From: Ignavibacteriaceae bacterium
GTDB lineage: Bacteria > Bacteroidota > Ignavibacteria > Ignavibacteriales > Ignavibacteriaceae
Direction: 5' to 3'
DNA: 64,000 nucleotides
Assembly (NCBI GenBank): GCA_008933765.1
Contig: WBUK01000002.1
Coordinates: 62,001 to 126,000, forward strand
Positions 17,917-27,176 of the stretch are shown here, one piece after another. Position numbers and translations under genes: made by a program. The notes below the pieces were generated by a model. It was not told the origin of the DNA, did no database searches, and worked only from the letters and a program-made list of their open reading frames with translations. Each line of letters starts with the position of its first letter. Position 1 is the first letter of the stretch.

Positions 17917-19157
17917 TCAACACCCCCGGTGATTTCATCCGATTCCACTAAAAACTTCTTCGTAACTCCGGAAGCAGAAATTGAAAAAACTATTGCCGAA
18001 ATAAATGTTGCATTAACCACGAAAGACAACATGCTGTTGCTGAACACGGTAGCGTAATTTACAAGAAGTGCAAAAACTAAAATATCGTTAAGTAGAAATA
18101 CAGAACCTTGCCTTTCAAAAACACTTTCTTTATCAAATGCAGCGGCGTAACTAATTCTGTGGGTAATTGCTTTTGAAATCAGTTTAATTAATGGGACTAA
18201 AAGCACTGCAACCCAAATTAAATAATCTTCCGGTACAACCCAGGTTATTCCGGCAAAAATTACAGTAACCGCCGAAAGGGGAGTTATAAGCCCATGAACT
18301 GCGTTTGTTATTCTCTCTCTGATTGATGAGAGGTTGCCGATTAAAATGCCCAAAATAAAACAAAGAAACAATGGGGAAAGCCCTAAATAATAACCAACAC
18401 CACTTCCCAAAAGCGTTATTCCTAAAATTCCGGCTATGATTTTTTCGCTGTTGGTTTCTCTGCCAAGAAAAATAAAGAACAAAATTCCGAGCACAATTGC
18501 TATTCCAAACCCAAGTGCAACAAATTCTGTTGCGGTTAAGAAGATACCCGGGCGTGTGAGAATATGGTAAACCGGGAAAAGCAAACCAAACATCAGAAGC
18601 GAAAAAGAACGCGAAAAACTTGTGGCTGCTATCATCGAATCGGTTAATTTGCCGCGTAGCTTAAATTTCTTCTGAAGACGCCTTACAACCCATGGAGTGG
18701 GGAGTGAAACCATAATTGCGGTGGAGAGAGAGGCGAAAATGATATCAACCAATATGGTAGTTCCGCCAAAAATGTAGTATAAAATTCCGAAAGTAACACT
18801 TCCGATTAAAATATTATTCAGCAGGAGGTCGTAAAAAGCGACTCGAACATGTTCACGGTTAGAGCGGAGAAGTGCAACTAAATTGAATTTCATCCCCCAA
18901 AACAACCCAAGGAACCCCGTTGCACCCGCTATAACAGGGTTTAATTTCTCCATAATCGAATTATTCAGGGGAAATTTTGGCAGAATGGGCACAAATTGTG
19001 CGATCAAACCATAAAGAGCGGGCGATAAGAGCAATCCTAATAGCAGGTACTCAACACCCGTGGGGATATAGTTCCGACCGGAAATTTTCCTTACTGCTAA
19101 TCCGGTTCCTAAATAACCGAAAAGAAGAATAAGGAGGAACAGTGTTATCGTTTCCAT
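17913..19157 (-). CDS. Antiporter-like polytopic membrane protein, partner of the fusion
   Basis: 414 residues, 11-13 predicted membrane helices, with the general layout of a CPA-type sodium/hydrogen exchanger (YLLLGLLLSP, GLFWGMKFN, LFLCFILGILIGNL). The helix that should carry the functional Asp reads SFSRSFSLLMFGLLF, without an acidic residue, so ion exchange by the usual mechanism is doubtful. It is the first gene of the operon, and its TGA overlaps the ATG of the 1519-residue fusion by four bases. This tight coupling suggests the two membrane proteins assemble together, perhaps as a heterodimer (inference). Alternatives: another transporter family with the same fold. Confidence 0.75.
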   Translation of the reverse strand: METITLFLLILLFGYLGTGLAVRKISGRNYIPTGVEYLLLGLLLSPALYGLIAQFVPILPKFPLNNSIMEKLNPVIAGATGFLGLFWGMKFNLVALLRSNREHVRVAFYDLLLNNILIGSVTFGILYYIFGGTTILVDIIFASLSTAIMVSLPTPWVVRRLQKKFKLRGKLTDSMIAATSFSRSFSLLMFGLLFPVYHILTRPGIFLTATEFVALGFGIAIVLGILFFIFLGRETNSEKIIAGILGITLLGSGVGYYLGLSPLFLCFILGILIGNLSSIRERITNAVHGLITPLSAVTVIFAGITWVVPEDYLIWVAVLLVPLIKLISKAITHRISYAAAFDKESVFERQGSVFLLNDILVFALLVNYATVFSNSMLSFVVNATFISAIVFSISASGVTKKFLVESDEITGGVE

Positions 19158-19207
19158 CAGAAAAGTTTAATTAAAACTTAGAAACTTAATAAAAAAAGAT
19201 TAAATAA

Positions 19208-20845
19208 CTACAAGGCTTTTACCACACACAGCGTTATATCATCGCTTTGAGGGGTTCCGTCAGCGTGTTTTACGACCGAATCAATCACTTTTGTAACTAT
19301 TTCCGATGATGATTCTTTTTTCACAGAAACAAGGGTATCAATTAGTTTTTCATCCGTGTAAAGTTTCATATTGGGGTCCATTGCCTCAACAACACCATCG
19401 GAAAAAAAGACGAGAACATCACCTTTGGTGAAGGGGATAGTTTCAACATCGTAGTCCGAAGGCATGACCCCGAGAAAGAAACCACCCATTTTTAACCTAA
19501 AAACTTCATCTTTTTCTTCATTAAGTAAAACAGGATTGTTGTGCCCGGCGTTTACGCTTTTAAGCTCTCCCTTCTTTGTGTCAATTACACCAATCCATGC
19601 AGTAACAAATTTTTCCGGGGGGATAGTAATGCAAAGTAAATCGTTTATTACGCTAATAATCCATGCGGGGTCGTATGCGGTTGGGTTTAGTCTGTTGATA
19701 GTTTCTAAAGTAGCGTCAACGGTAGAAACGATTAACGCTGCAGGAATCCCTTTTCCCGAAACATCTGCTACCATCAGAAGACAAGTATGATCGTTCAACG
19801 CTTTCATTGTGTAATAGTCGCCCCCCACTTGTTCTGCCGGTATAAGTCTTGCAGCCGGTTCCAAAGTTGGAAAAACCGGAAGCGTTTTCGGCAGAAGTTG
19901 TTGTTGAATTTCGTGCGCTCGGGCAAGTTCTTTTTTCAGTGCTTCAGCTTCAATTTTTGATTCCAACAATCGCGAGTTTTCGATTGCGACGGCACACTGA
20001 CCGGCGAGAGTTTCAAGCAATTTCAAATCTTCAACAACAAAACAGCCTTCATCTTTTTTGTTAATAACTGAAAGCACCCCGATTAGATTGTTATTCTTAA
20101 GAATCGGTACGCAAACCATGTTTTTGGTAGTAAAGCCGGAGATTTTGTCATAATCGGGGTTAAACCTGTTATCGCTGTAGCAATCAGTAACCAACTGAGA
20201 AACCCTGTGTTTTGCCACCCAGCCGGCAATTCCGCTGCCAAGTTCAAGCGGTTGGTCTTTAATTTTATTTTCTTCTTTTTCTTCCAGGAGATGGAAGTGT
20301 AGCATGCCGTCATTTTTATCAAACAACATGAACGAGCTTTTTTCCGCATTCATAACTTCACGCGAGGCAATCATAATCTCGTCGAAAAGGTTTTTAATCG
20401 GCTTGTTCTCAAGAATAGAAAGTGAGATATTGTGAAGCAGGTCAATTCTGGAAAGGTAATATTTAAGCAGAGTGTTGTCTGTCAGGTTTTCGCTGCTTCT
20501 GTTCTTTTTCGCCCAGAAAATATCCTTTAAGTGCCACACTTCTTTTTCGTTTAAATCTTCATTCAGGAAGAAATCGATTTTCCCCGTGTTCAGTAAGTCC
20601 AAGCCGAGGGCGGATTCATCCTTTCGTGCAAGCAACACGATAAACGAATGGGGTGAAGCAAGTCTTATCTTCTTCAGAAGCGCTTTATTGTAACTTCCGG
20701 TGTGCAGAACCACAGAATCAGGCTGCTGCTTGGCGGTTATTTCAAGCATATCGTTTTTCTCGGAGTGTAATACATCTCCACCGGGTGCGAGTATCTCACA
20801 AAGTTCGGTTGACCCTTTGGATAAAGGGCAAAAAAGTATTTTCAT
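19208..20845 (-). CDS. GAF-domain PP2C/SpoIIE-type serine phosphatase
   Basis: About 545 residues from the ATG at 20845, chosen because GGAGA lies seven bases ahead (an upstream in-frame ATG would give 12 extra residues). The N-terminal 120 residues resemble a response-regulator receiver without a convincing phospho-acceptor Asp. A GAF domain follows (about 150-305, GSGIAGWVAKH). The C-terminus is a SpoIIE/PP2C phosphatase (about 340-545) with GGDYYTM, ADVSGKGIPAAL and FFSDGVVEA. Such proteins dephosphorylate anti-sigma-factor antagonists in partner-switching cascades, responding to a ligand in the GAF domain. No anti-sigma kinase or STAS gene is adjacent, so the target is unknown. Transcribed away from 20941. 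Confidence 0.88.
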   Translation of the reverse strand: MKILFCPLSKGSTELCEILAPGGDVLHSEKNDMLEITAKQQPDSVVLHTGSYNKALLKKIRLASPHSFIVLLARKDESALGLDLLNTGKIDFFLNEDLNEKEVWHLKDIFWAKKNRSSENLTDNTLLKYYLSRIDLLHNISLSILENKPIKNLFDEIMIASREVMNAEKSSFMLFDKNDGMLHFHLLEEKEENKIKDQPLELGSGIAGWVAKHRVSQLVTDCYSDNRFNPDYDKISGFTTKNMVCVPILKNNNLIGVLSVINKKDEGCFVVEDLKLLETLAGQCAVAIENSRLLESKIEAEALKKELARAHEIQQQLLPKTLPVFPTLEPAARLIPAEQVGGDYYTMKALNDHTCLLMVADVSGKGIPAALIVSTVDATLETINRLNPTAYDPAWIISVINDLLCITIPPEKFVTAWIGVIDTKKGELKSVNAGHNNPVLLNEEKDEVFRLKMGGFFLGVMPSDYDVETIPFTKGDVLVFFSDGVVEAMDPNMKLYTDEKLIDTLVSVKKESSSEIVTKVIDSVVKHADGTPQSDDITLCVVKAL

Positions 20846-20940
20846 TTGCATTCTCCAAAATAACCTATTTTTGTATTTCAAAAAAAAGTTTTCACAAAAA
20901 TTGGAAGACTTTGCGGCTTTTTATCACAAATATAGAATAA

Positions 20941-23088
20941 ATGAAAAATTTTTCACAGAAATTTAAACTAATTGTTGTATTTTTTGCTTTTTCTGTTGCA
21001 ATTAGTTTCTCTCAATCTTCTGAAAAAGTGATCACTGCCGTTAAAGTTAATGTGCCGCCTGAAATCGACGGGAACTTTCAGGGCGATGTTTGGGCGGATA
21101 TCCCGGGGGATTCCTCTTTTCTGCAGCTTGACCCTGTTCCCGGAGCCGAACCCGCTTTTAAAACGGTTGTAAAGGTTGTTTACACCGAAAGTGACCTTTA
21201 TCTTCTTTTTATTTGTTATGATGATGATACCGGGAAGTTGGTCGCAAGAGAGATGAAATACGACGGCTTCACTTCCGGTGATGATAATGTGAAACTTATT
21301 ATCGATACATTCGGTGACAGAAGAAACGCATATTGGCTGGCGACAAACCCTCTGTCCGTGAAAAACGACGCCCTGGCAGCAGGCAAAAACTTCACAGATT
21401 TTAATGAAGACTGGAACATGATCTGGGATGTGAAATCAAGAATTTACGAAAATTATTGGTGTGCAGAGTTTCGTATTCCGTTCGCTTCGTTGAAGTTTCC
21501 TGAAAAAGAAGAACAAGTTTGGGGAATTAATTTTATGCGGGGGATACAAAGACTGAACCAGGATGTTATATGGTCGGGTGCTGCAGCAAACGGTAGCCTG
21601 TTTGATATGACAAGAGCCGGCAAATTGATTGGTATAAAAGGGGTGCGGCGTGGAAACCCAACTTATGTTGTTCCGTTTGTTAACGCCGGTTTACAGGACA
21701 TTAACTCTGATAAAGACTCAAAGTTCAAACTGGGTTTGGATGTTAAATATGGCATAAGTGATGCTTTCACGCTCGATCTTACAGCGAACACCGATTTTGC
21801 GCAAGTGGAAGCAGATGTAAATGAGATAAATCTTTCTAGATTTCCTCTTTTTCTTCCCGAAAAGAGGGAGTTTTTCTTAGAGGGGAACAAGTTCTTTTCA
21901 TTCGATTTAGCCGATGGAAATTCTGCCTATTACTCAAGGACAATCGGTATCGACAGGGGTGAGGGGGTTCCAATCCTTGGGGGGTTTAAGTTAACCGGCT
22001 CAACAGGTAAGTTGGAATTGGGGATTTTAGATGTTCAAACCGACGGCACTTCGAGAAAAAGCTCCACCAATTATTTGGTTTCAAGGGCAAAATACAATGT
22101 GTTTGGAAATTCTTATGCGGGAGTTATTTTCAGCAATGTTCAGTCGAAAGATGGTGTCAATCGTTTAGCAGGGGCGGATGTGCAGCTTAATTTCAACGAC
22201 TTTCTTGGTGACAAAAACTTAGTTATTACAACAAAATATGCCGGTAACTTTGATAATTCAGGTTTAAGCAACAAGACAGCAGGATTATTTTCGATTGACT
22301 ATCCGAACGACGAAATTAGTGCAGAAATTGGGTTTGGTTATACCGGCGAGAATTTCAACCCTGCAACAGGTTTTGTCTTCAGGAACGGGCTGAACCAATG
22401 GTCAGTTTACGGTTCATATTCACCAAGAGTGAACAGCGAGTGGTTTCGCAGGATTGGTTTTACTCCGATAAACATCGATTATTTTCAAAGACCGGGCGGC
22501 GAGGTTGTTTCGTATGAGTATAATTTTACACCCTTAAGTGTAACATTTTCTTCGAACGATATGATTTCGTTGATGTATTCAAGAGAGTTTGACCACCCGG
22601 ATTATGATTTTGCAATTTTCAAAAACACCATTATTCCTGCCGGTGAGTATTATGGTAACCGTTTTGGCGCTTACTTAGCTTCAAATTACGCACGAGATAT
22701 CTACGGGAACGGCTCAATTTCATACGGTGATTTCTACGGCGGAAAGAGATTTGAAGCTGAAACTGAGATAACCACTTCTTTATCAAAATATTTCGGGGTT
22801 TCTCTTTCATACAGATATAACGGAATAAGCATTAACGGATCGGAGTTGCACACTAACGAAGTGCTTTCGCGCATTAAATATACCATGAGCGTGGATATGG
22901 CAACATTTCTGTTGGTTCAGTGGAATAATGAGATTAATCAGCTGAACTTTAATTTTAAGATAAACTACAAACCCTCACCGGGAAGTGATATCTATTTAGT
23001 GGTTAATAAATTATTTGATACAGAGTCGGGTTTAGTTTCGCGTGATTTAGTAATAATTTTAAAAATTGCCTGGATGTTTATAATATAA
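20941..23088 (+). CDS. Outer-membrane protein with CBM9-like and DUF5916-like domains
   Basis: 715 residues. A signal peptide (IVVFFAFSVAISFSQ) is followed by a CBM9-like N-terminal domain (about 30-200: PPEIDGNFQGDVWADIPG, YTESDLYLLFICYDD). A long beta-rich domain then runs to the end (LFLPEKREFFLEGNKFF, alternating aromatic strands). This is the DUF5916 architecture, seen widely in Bacteroidota and thought to be a surface or outer-membrane beta-barrel. Ligand and role are not known. The stop overlaps the start of the CDF exporter gene (TAATG), so the two are probably co-translated. Confidence 0.85.
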   Translation: MKNFSQKFKLIVVFFAFSVAISFSQSSEKVITAVKVNVPPEIDGNFQGDVWADIPGDSSFLQLDPVPGAEPAFKTVVKVVYTESDLYLLFICYDDDTGKLVAREMKYDGFTSGDDNVKLIIDTFGDRRNAYWLATNPLSVKNDALAAGKNFTDFNEDWNMIWDVKSRIYENYWCAEFRIPFASLKFPEKEEQVWGINFMRGIQRLNQDVIWSGAAANGSLFDMTRAGKLIGIKGVRRGNPTYVVPFVNAGLQDINSDKDSKFKLGLDVKYGISDAFTLDLTANTDFAQVEADVNEINLSRFPLFLPEKREFFLEGNKFFSFDLADGNSAYYSRTIGIDRGEGVPILGGFKLTGSTGKLELGILDVQTDGTSRKSSTNYLVSRAKYNVFGNSYAGVIFSNVQSKDGVNRLAGADVQLNFNDFLGDKNLVITTKYAGNFDNSGLSNKTAGLFSIDYPNDEISAEIGFGYTGENFNPATGFVFRNGLNQWSVYGSYSPRVNSEWFRRIGFTPINIDYFQRPGGEVVSYEYNFTPLSVTFSSNDMISLMYSREFDHPDYDFAIFKNTIIPAGEYYGNRFGAYLASNYARDIYGNGSISYGDFYGGKRFEAETEITTSLSKYFGVSLSYRYNGISINGSELHTNEVLSRIKYTMSVDMATFLLVQWNNEINQLNFNFKINYKPSPGSDIYLVVNKLFDTESGLVSRDLVIILKIAWMFII

Positions 23089-24011
23089 TGGAACATACAC
23101 ATTCCCATACGCACTCACACAGTCACCACCACCATCACGGTGGCCACGGTGGTGAAGTAAGCTCCGGGTTGAAAGCAGCCTTTTGGCTTAACTTTTTATT
23201 TGCTTTGGCGGAAATAGTCGGTGGCATTTTAACCAACTCGTATGCAATCTTATCCGATGCACTTCACGATTTGGGTGATACTGCTGCAATTACAATGTCG
23301 TTTTTCCTTGAGAAAATGGCGCTTAAAAAGCGTGATCAAAACTACACCTATGGCTATAAACGGCTTTCACTTCTTGCGGGGTTTTTAAGCACAATCGTAC
23401 TGCTTGCCGGCAGTTTGGGTATTATGGCAGGTGCCGTTATAAAAACTATTCAACCTGGAAAAGTAGATTCTGAAGGAATGTTCGTCTTTGCTATTGTTGG
23501 ATTAGCTGCGAATGGAATTGCTTTTTTGCGGATGGAAAAAACTGAAAAAGCGAATGTTAAAGCCGTTAAATTACACCTTTTGGAAGATGTACTTGGTTGG
23601 GCAGCGGTTATTGTCGGTTCAATTTTGATCTATTTTACCGGCTTCGATCGGATAGACCCAATTCTCTCTTTGCTTATTTCGGGATATATATTATTTAATG
23701 CTTTCAGGAACCTGAGAAGTTTTACCCGAATTTTTCTTCAGGGTATGCCCACTGGGATAGTGGAAGAAGACCTGAAGCAAGAACTTCAAAAAATACCCGG
23801 TGTGCAGTCCCTTCACGATATGCACATTTGGTCGATGGATGGTGTGTATAATATTATGTCAGTTCATTTGGTGGTTCATCAGAGCACAACTAACGATGAA
23901 ATTGTGAGGATAAGAAGTGCAGCCCGGGAAATTTCCCGAAAATTTGAAATAGAACATGACACAATCGAAGTGGGCTTTTCTGACGAAAATTGTGAGTATG
24001 TTGACTGCTGA
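23088..24011 (+). CDS. CDF-family cation efflux protein (Zn/Cd/Co exporter)
   Basis: 307 residues with six membrane helices and a C-terminal cytoplasmic domain. The N-terminus is His-rich (residues 3-20), a common metal-sensing feature. Helix 2 carries SDALHDLGD, and a second metal-site helix has HLLEDVLGW. It exchanges divalent metal for protons, most likely zinc (ZitB/CzcD-like). The protein ends DENCEYVDC, adding a Cys pair at the C-terminus. The start overlaps the preceding stop by one base. The last 29 bp of the gene, except the stop, recur 75 bp downstream. Confidence 0.93.
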   Translation: MEHTHSHTHSHSHHHHHGGHGGEVSSGLKAAFWLNFLFALAEIVGGILTNSYAILSDALHDLGDTAAITMSFFLEKMALKKRDQNYTYGYKRLSLLAGFLSTIVLLAGSLGIMAGAVIKTIQPGKVDSEGMFVFAIVGLAANGIAFLRMEKTEKANVKAVKLHLLEDVLGWAAVIVGSILIYFTGFDRIDPILSLLISGYILFNAFRNLRSFTRIFLQGMPTGIVEEDLKQELQKIPGVQSLHDMHIWSMDGVYNIMSVHLVVHQSTTNDEIVRIRSAAREISRKFEIEHDTIEVGFSDENCEYVDC

Positions 24012-24085
24012 AACGCCGTTAATTTGTCAGAAGTGCCCCCGCAGCGGCAAATTTTCGATGAAAATTGTGAGTATGTTGACTGCTG
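23982..24085. repeat. Partial duplication of the CDF gene 3' end
   Basis: 23982-24010 and 24057-24085 are 29-bp copies with a single difference, 75 bp apart. Copy 1 encodes DENCEYVDC and is followed by the TGA stop. Copy 2 encodes the same residues, but the next codon is TGG. Between them there is no other gene, and 24086-24198 is an AT-rich leader of topA. Confidence 0.9.
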
Positions 24086-24198
24086 GGCGCAACAAAGTCA
24101 AAAAAAATTTGTTGATTTGCAACTTCTTTTTAAAAATTTCTTTTTAGTAAAATATTGTTTGATAGTTTTTTGATGAATTCATCTCGGATTTTTAATTA

Positions 24199-26532
24199 AT
24201 GGTAAAGAACCTTGTAATAGTTGAGTCACCGGCGAAAGCCTCGACGATTGAAAAATTTCTGGGCAAAGAGTTTACGGTTACATCCAGTTACGGACATATA
24301 CGCGATCTTGTTAAAAAAGATATGGGGATTGACACTGCGAATGGATTCGTTCCCAAATATGAAGTGCCGGCTGACAAAAAGAAAAAGGTAACCGAACTTA
24401 AAAAAATGGCAAAAGAAGCCGAAACCGTCTGGTTAGCTACTGACGAGGACAGGGAAGGAGAGGCAATTTCCTGGCACCTTAAAGAGGCTCTGAATATTCC
24501 TAATGAAAAGATCAGAAGGATTGTATTTCACGAAATAACGAAATCTGCAATTCTTGAAGCAGTTGCCAACCCAAGGTATATTGACGATAATCTGGTTGAT
24601 GCACAGCAAACACGCAGGATACTCGATCGGTTGGTGGGTTTTGAATTGTCGCCCGTTTTATGGAAAAAGGTTAAGCCTTCTTTATCTGCAGGCAGGGTGC
24701 AGTCAGTTGCAGTGAGGCTTATCGTTGAGCGGGAAAAAGAGATTCAGGAGTTCGTTTCTAACGATTATTTTAATGTTTCGGGCATTTTTTCCGCCGACAA
24801 ATCGGAGAAAAAGAACAGTTCTCTAAAAGCCGACTTAGATACAAAATTCGAAAATGCCGATGACGCTGAAAAATTTCTCAACCTTTGTATCGGGGCAAAG
24901 TTCACGGTTTCGGGGTTAGAAAAGAAGGAATTATCAAAATCGCCGGCACCGCCGTTTACAACATCAACACTTCAACAGGAAGCCGCACGGAAACTTCGTT
25001 TCACCGTTTCAAAAACGATGAGGGTGGCTCAAAAGCTTTACGAGGCAGGGCACATTACCTATATGAGAACCGATTCGGTTAACCTTTCAGATTTTGCTCT
25101 TGCAACTGCCCGGGAGACAATAACCGAGAATTTCGGTGCAAATTATCACAAGTTCCGTAAGTATAAAACAAAATCTGCCAACGCTCAGGAAGCTCACGAA
25201 GCAATTAGACCTACATATTTTGCCAATCGGAAAATTGCGAGTCTTTCCCGTGAAGAAGCCGCCCTTTATGATCTAATCTGGAAACGGGCGCTTGCCTCGC
25301 AAATGAGTGACGCAAGAATCGAAAAAACAACGGTTGATATTGCCGTTTCCACTTCGAAACATAAATTTGTCGCAACCGGCGAAGTTATTCTTTTCGATGG
25401 TTTTTTGAAACTTTACATTGAATCAAAAGATGATGATGAAAATGGGGAAGAGGATTCAACATTGCTGCCTCCTCTTTCAGTGAACGATGAATTGTGGATG
25501 AAAGAGATAACTGCCACTCAGAGGTTTTCACGCCCTCCGGCACGATATACAGAAGCAGCTCTCGTTAAGAAACTTGAAGAACTGGGGATTGGGCGCCCTT
25601 CAACATACGCTCCAATCATCTCTACCGTGCAGGATAGAGGTTATGTGGTGAAAGAGGAGAGAGAGGGTAAAGCCAGAGATTACACTAAGTTAACTTTATT
25701 CCCTTCAGGTAAAATTGAAAAAGAAACAAAAACCGAAACTGTGGGTGCTGATAAAGGCAAACTTTTCCCTACGGATATCGCTTTTGTTGTGAACGAATTT
25801 TTGGTGAAATATTTTCCGAATATCCTTGACTATAAGTTCACCGCAAAAATTGAAAACCAGTTGGATGAAATTGCGAAAGGGTCTGCTGATAGAATCCAAA
25901 TTTTGAGTAAATTTTATGTGCCTTTCCATAAAACAGTTAAGGAAACTGTTGAAGTAAGCGACCGTGTAACAGGCTCTCGTGAGTTAGGGATTGACCCCGC
26001 AACAGGAAGAGCTGTTTCGGTGAGAATTGCTAAATACGGACCCGTTGCACAAATTGCTGACCCTGCTAATCCGGAAATAAAACCAAAAATGGCTTCACTG
26101 AAAAAGAACCAGCGGATCGATACAATAACATTGGAGGAAGCCCTTAATTTGTTTAAATTGCCCAGAATTGTGGGGGAGTTTGAGGGTGGCGAGATGGTTG
26201 TTGCAGAGGGTAGGTTCGGTCCCTATGTGAAACACGATTCCAAGTTTTACTCAATCCCCAAAGGGGTTGATCCATTGGAGATATCAGAAACCGAATGTGT
26301 TGAAATTATCAAAACCAAGCGGGATACAGAAGCTGCAAGGAATATTAAAAGTTTTACCGAAAACCCTGAAATTAAAGTGTTGAACGGCAGATTCGGGCCT
26401 TATATAACTAACGGTAAAGTGAATGCAAAAATACCGAAAGGTAAAACACCCTCGGAAATTTCTTTTGAAGAGGCATTAAAATATTTGGAAGAAGCTGCTA
26501 AGAAAGAACCTGCGAAAGGGCGAAAAAAATAA
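24199..26532 (+). CDS. topA: DNA topoisomerase I
   Basis: 777 residues. The TOPRIM domain (VIVESPAKASTIEKFLG, ATDEDREGEAISWHL) is followed by the type IA core with catalytic Tyr288 in ITYMRTDSVNLS. The C-terminal 130 residues contain two GRFGPY(V/I) repeats instead of the four-Cys zinc ribbons of the E. coli enzyme, a layout usual in this phylum. It relaxes negative supercoils. No Shine-Dalgarno sequence is visible before the ATG. Followed by tRNA genes on the same strand. Confidence 0.97.
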   Translation: MVKNLVIVESPAKASTIEKFLGKEFTVTSSYGHIRDLVKKDMGIDTANGFVPKYEVPADKKKKVTELKKMAKEAETVWLATDEDREGEAISWHLKEALNIPNEKIRRIVFHEITKSAILEAVANPRYIDDNLVDAQQTRRILDRLVGFELSPVLWKKVKPSLSAGRVQSVAVRLIVEREKEIQEFVSNDYFNVSGIFSADKSEKKNSSLKADLDTKFENADDAEKFLNLCIGAKFTVSGLEKKELSKSPAPPFTTSTLQQEAARKLRFTVSKTMRVAQKLYEAGHITYMRTDSVNLSDFALATARETITENFGANYHKFRKYKTKSANAQEAHEAIRPTYFANRKIASLSREEAALYDLIWKRALASQMSDARIEKTTVDIAVSTSKHKFVATGEVILFDGFLKLYIESKDDDENGEEDSTLLPPLSVNDELWMKEITATQRFSRPPARYTEAALVKKLEELGIGRPSTYAPIISTVQDRGYVVKEEREGKARDYTKLTLFPSGKIEKETKTETVGADKGKLFPTDIAFVVNEFLVKYFPNILDYKFTAKIENQLDEIAKGSADRIQILSKFYVPFHKTVKETVEVSDRVTGSRELGIDPATGRAVSVRIAKYGPVAQIADPANPEIKPKMASLKKNQRIDTITLEEALNLFKLPRIVGEFEGGEMVVAEGRFGPYVKHDSKFYSIPKGVDPLEISETECVEIIKTKRDTEAARNIKSFTENPEIKVLNGRFGPYITNGKVNAKIPKGKTPSEISFEEALKYLEEAAKKEPAKGRKK

Positions 26533-26589
26533 TTCAACCCTTTGTTTTGGGCAAAAAAAGCGGAACAGGCAAAATTATCTTTAAAACTA

Positions 26590-26620
26590 TTGCATTAGAA
26601 TTGGATAATAACTATATTTG
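26590..26620 (+). promoter_or_regulatory. Bacteroidetes-type promoter of tRNA-Gly
   Basis: TTG (26590-26592), 20-bp spacer, TATATTTG (26613-26620), 22 bp before the tRNA. The downstream bases AAGACCAAATTTTA are almost the same as those at the tRNA-Leu promoter near 59590. Confidence 0.7.
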
Positions 26621-26642
26621 AAGACCAAATTTTAACGGTTAT

Positions 26643-26715
<73 letters not shown>

Positions 26716-26720
26716 CTAAT

Positions 26721-26746
26721 AAAAAATCCACGCAAGTGGATTTTTT
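26721..26746 (+). terminator. Hairpin terminator after tRNA-Gly
   Basis: Perfect 11-bp stem AAAAAATCCAC / GTGGATTTTTT with loop GCAA and a six-T end. It lies between the two tRNA genes. Confidence 0.8.
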
Positions 26747-26765
26747 AGTATTAGGGTGATTAAAT

Positions 26766-26839
26766 GGCGCTGTACCCAAGTGGCTTAAGGGGAAGGTCTG
26801 CAAAACCTTTATTCGTCGGTTCGAATCCGACCGGCGCCT
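26766..26839 (+). tRNA. tRNA-Cys(GCA)
   Basis: Acceptor GGCGCTG / CGGCGCC (one T-G pair), anticodon arm AAGGT-CTGCAAA-ACCTT with anticodon GCA, T loop TTCGAAT, discriminator T as is typical for tRNA-Cys. Confidence 0.97.
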
Positions 26840-26844
26840 CAACC

Positions 26845-26919
26845 AAGCTGTTGAAATAGTTGTTTTTGAAACCAAATTCTGTAACAGGGATATTAACAAC
26901 TATTCCGACAGCTTTTTTT
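26845..26919 (+). terminator. Long-stem terminator after tRNA-Cys
   Basis: Arms 26845-26864 and 26895-26914 are complementary over 20 bp with two mismatched or wobble positions. The loop is 30 bases, and a seven-T run ends at 26919. The following 26920-27176 holds nothing I can name. Confidence 0.75.
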
Positions 26920-27176
26920 GTTTTGTGTGACTTTATGGGATAAGAAATTTCGTTCTGCATTAAATTTAATATGATATGAAGTCTTGTGCTACCGGAATGT
27001 TAGACAAATTTAAATCCGGGTAAATTTGACCTTAGTTAATTTAATCAGCATCTGACCGATTGAACGAAAGTTTGAAGCAAAAAATAATTCAATTTGTTTA
27101 TGAGGCAATTTATCGGGAACAGATACAGAAACAAAAACAAAAACACTTTCCATCGTAAAAGAAATTTCCATTATTA

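Noticed and set aside
23982-24085. TGA of the CDF gene as a selenocysteine codon, because the next copy has TGG and the frame stays open
   Set aside because: No convincing SECIS hairpin follows and no selenocysteine genes are visible. A duplication explains the pattern.
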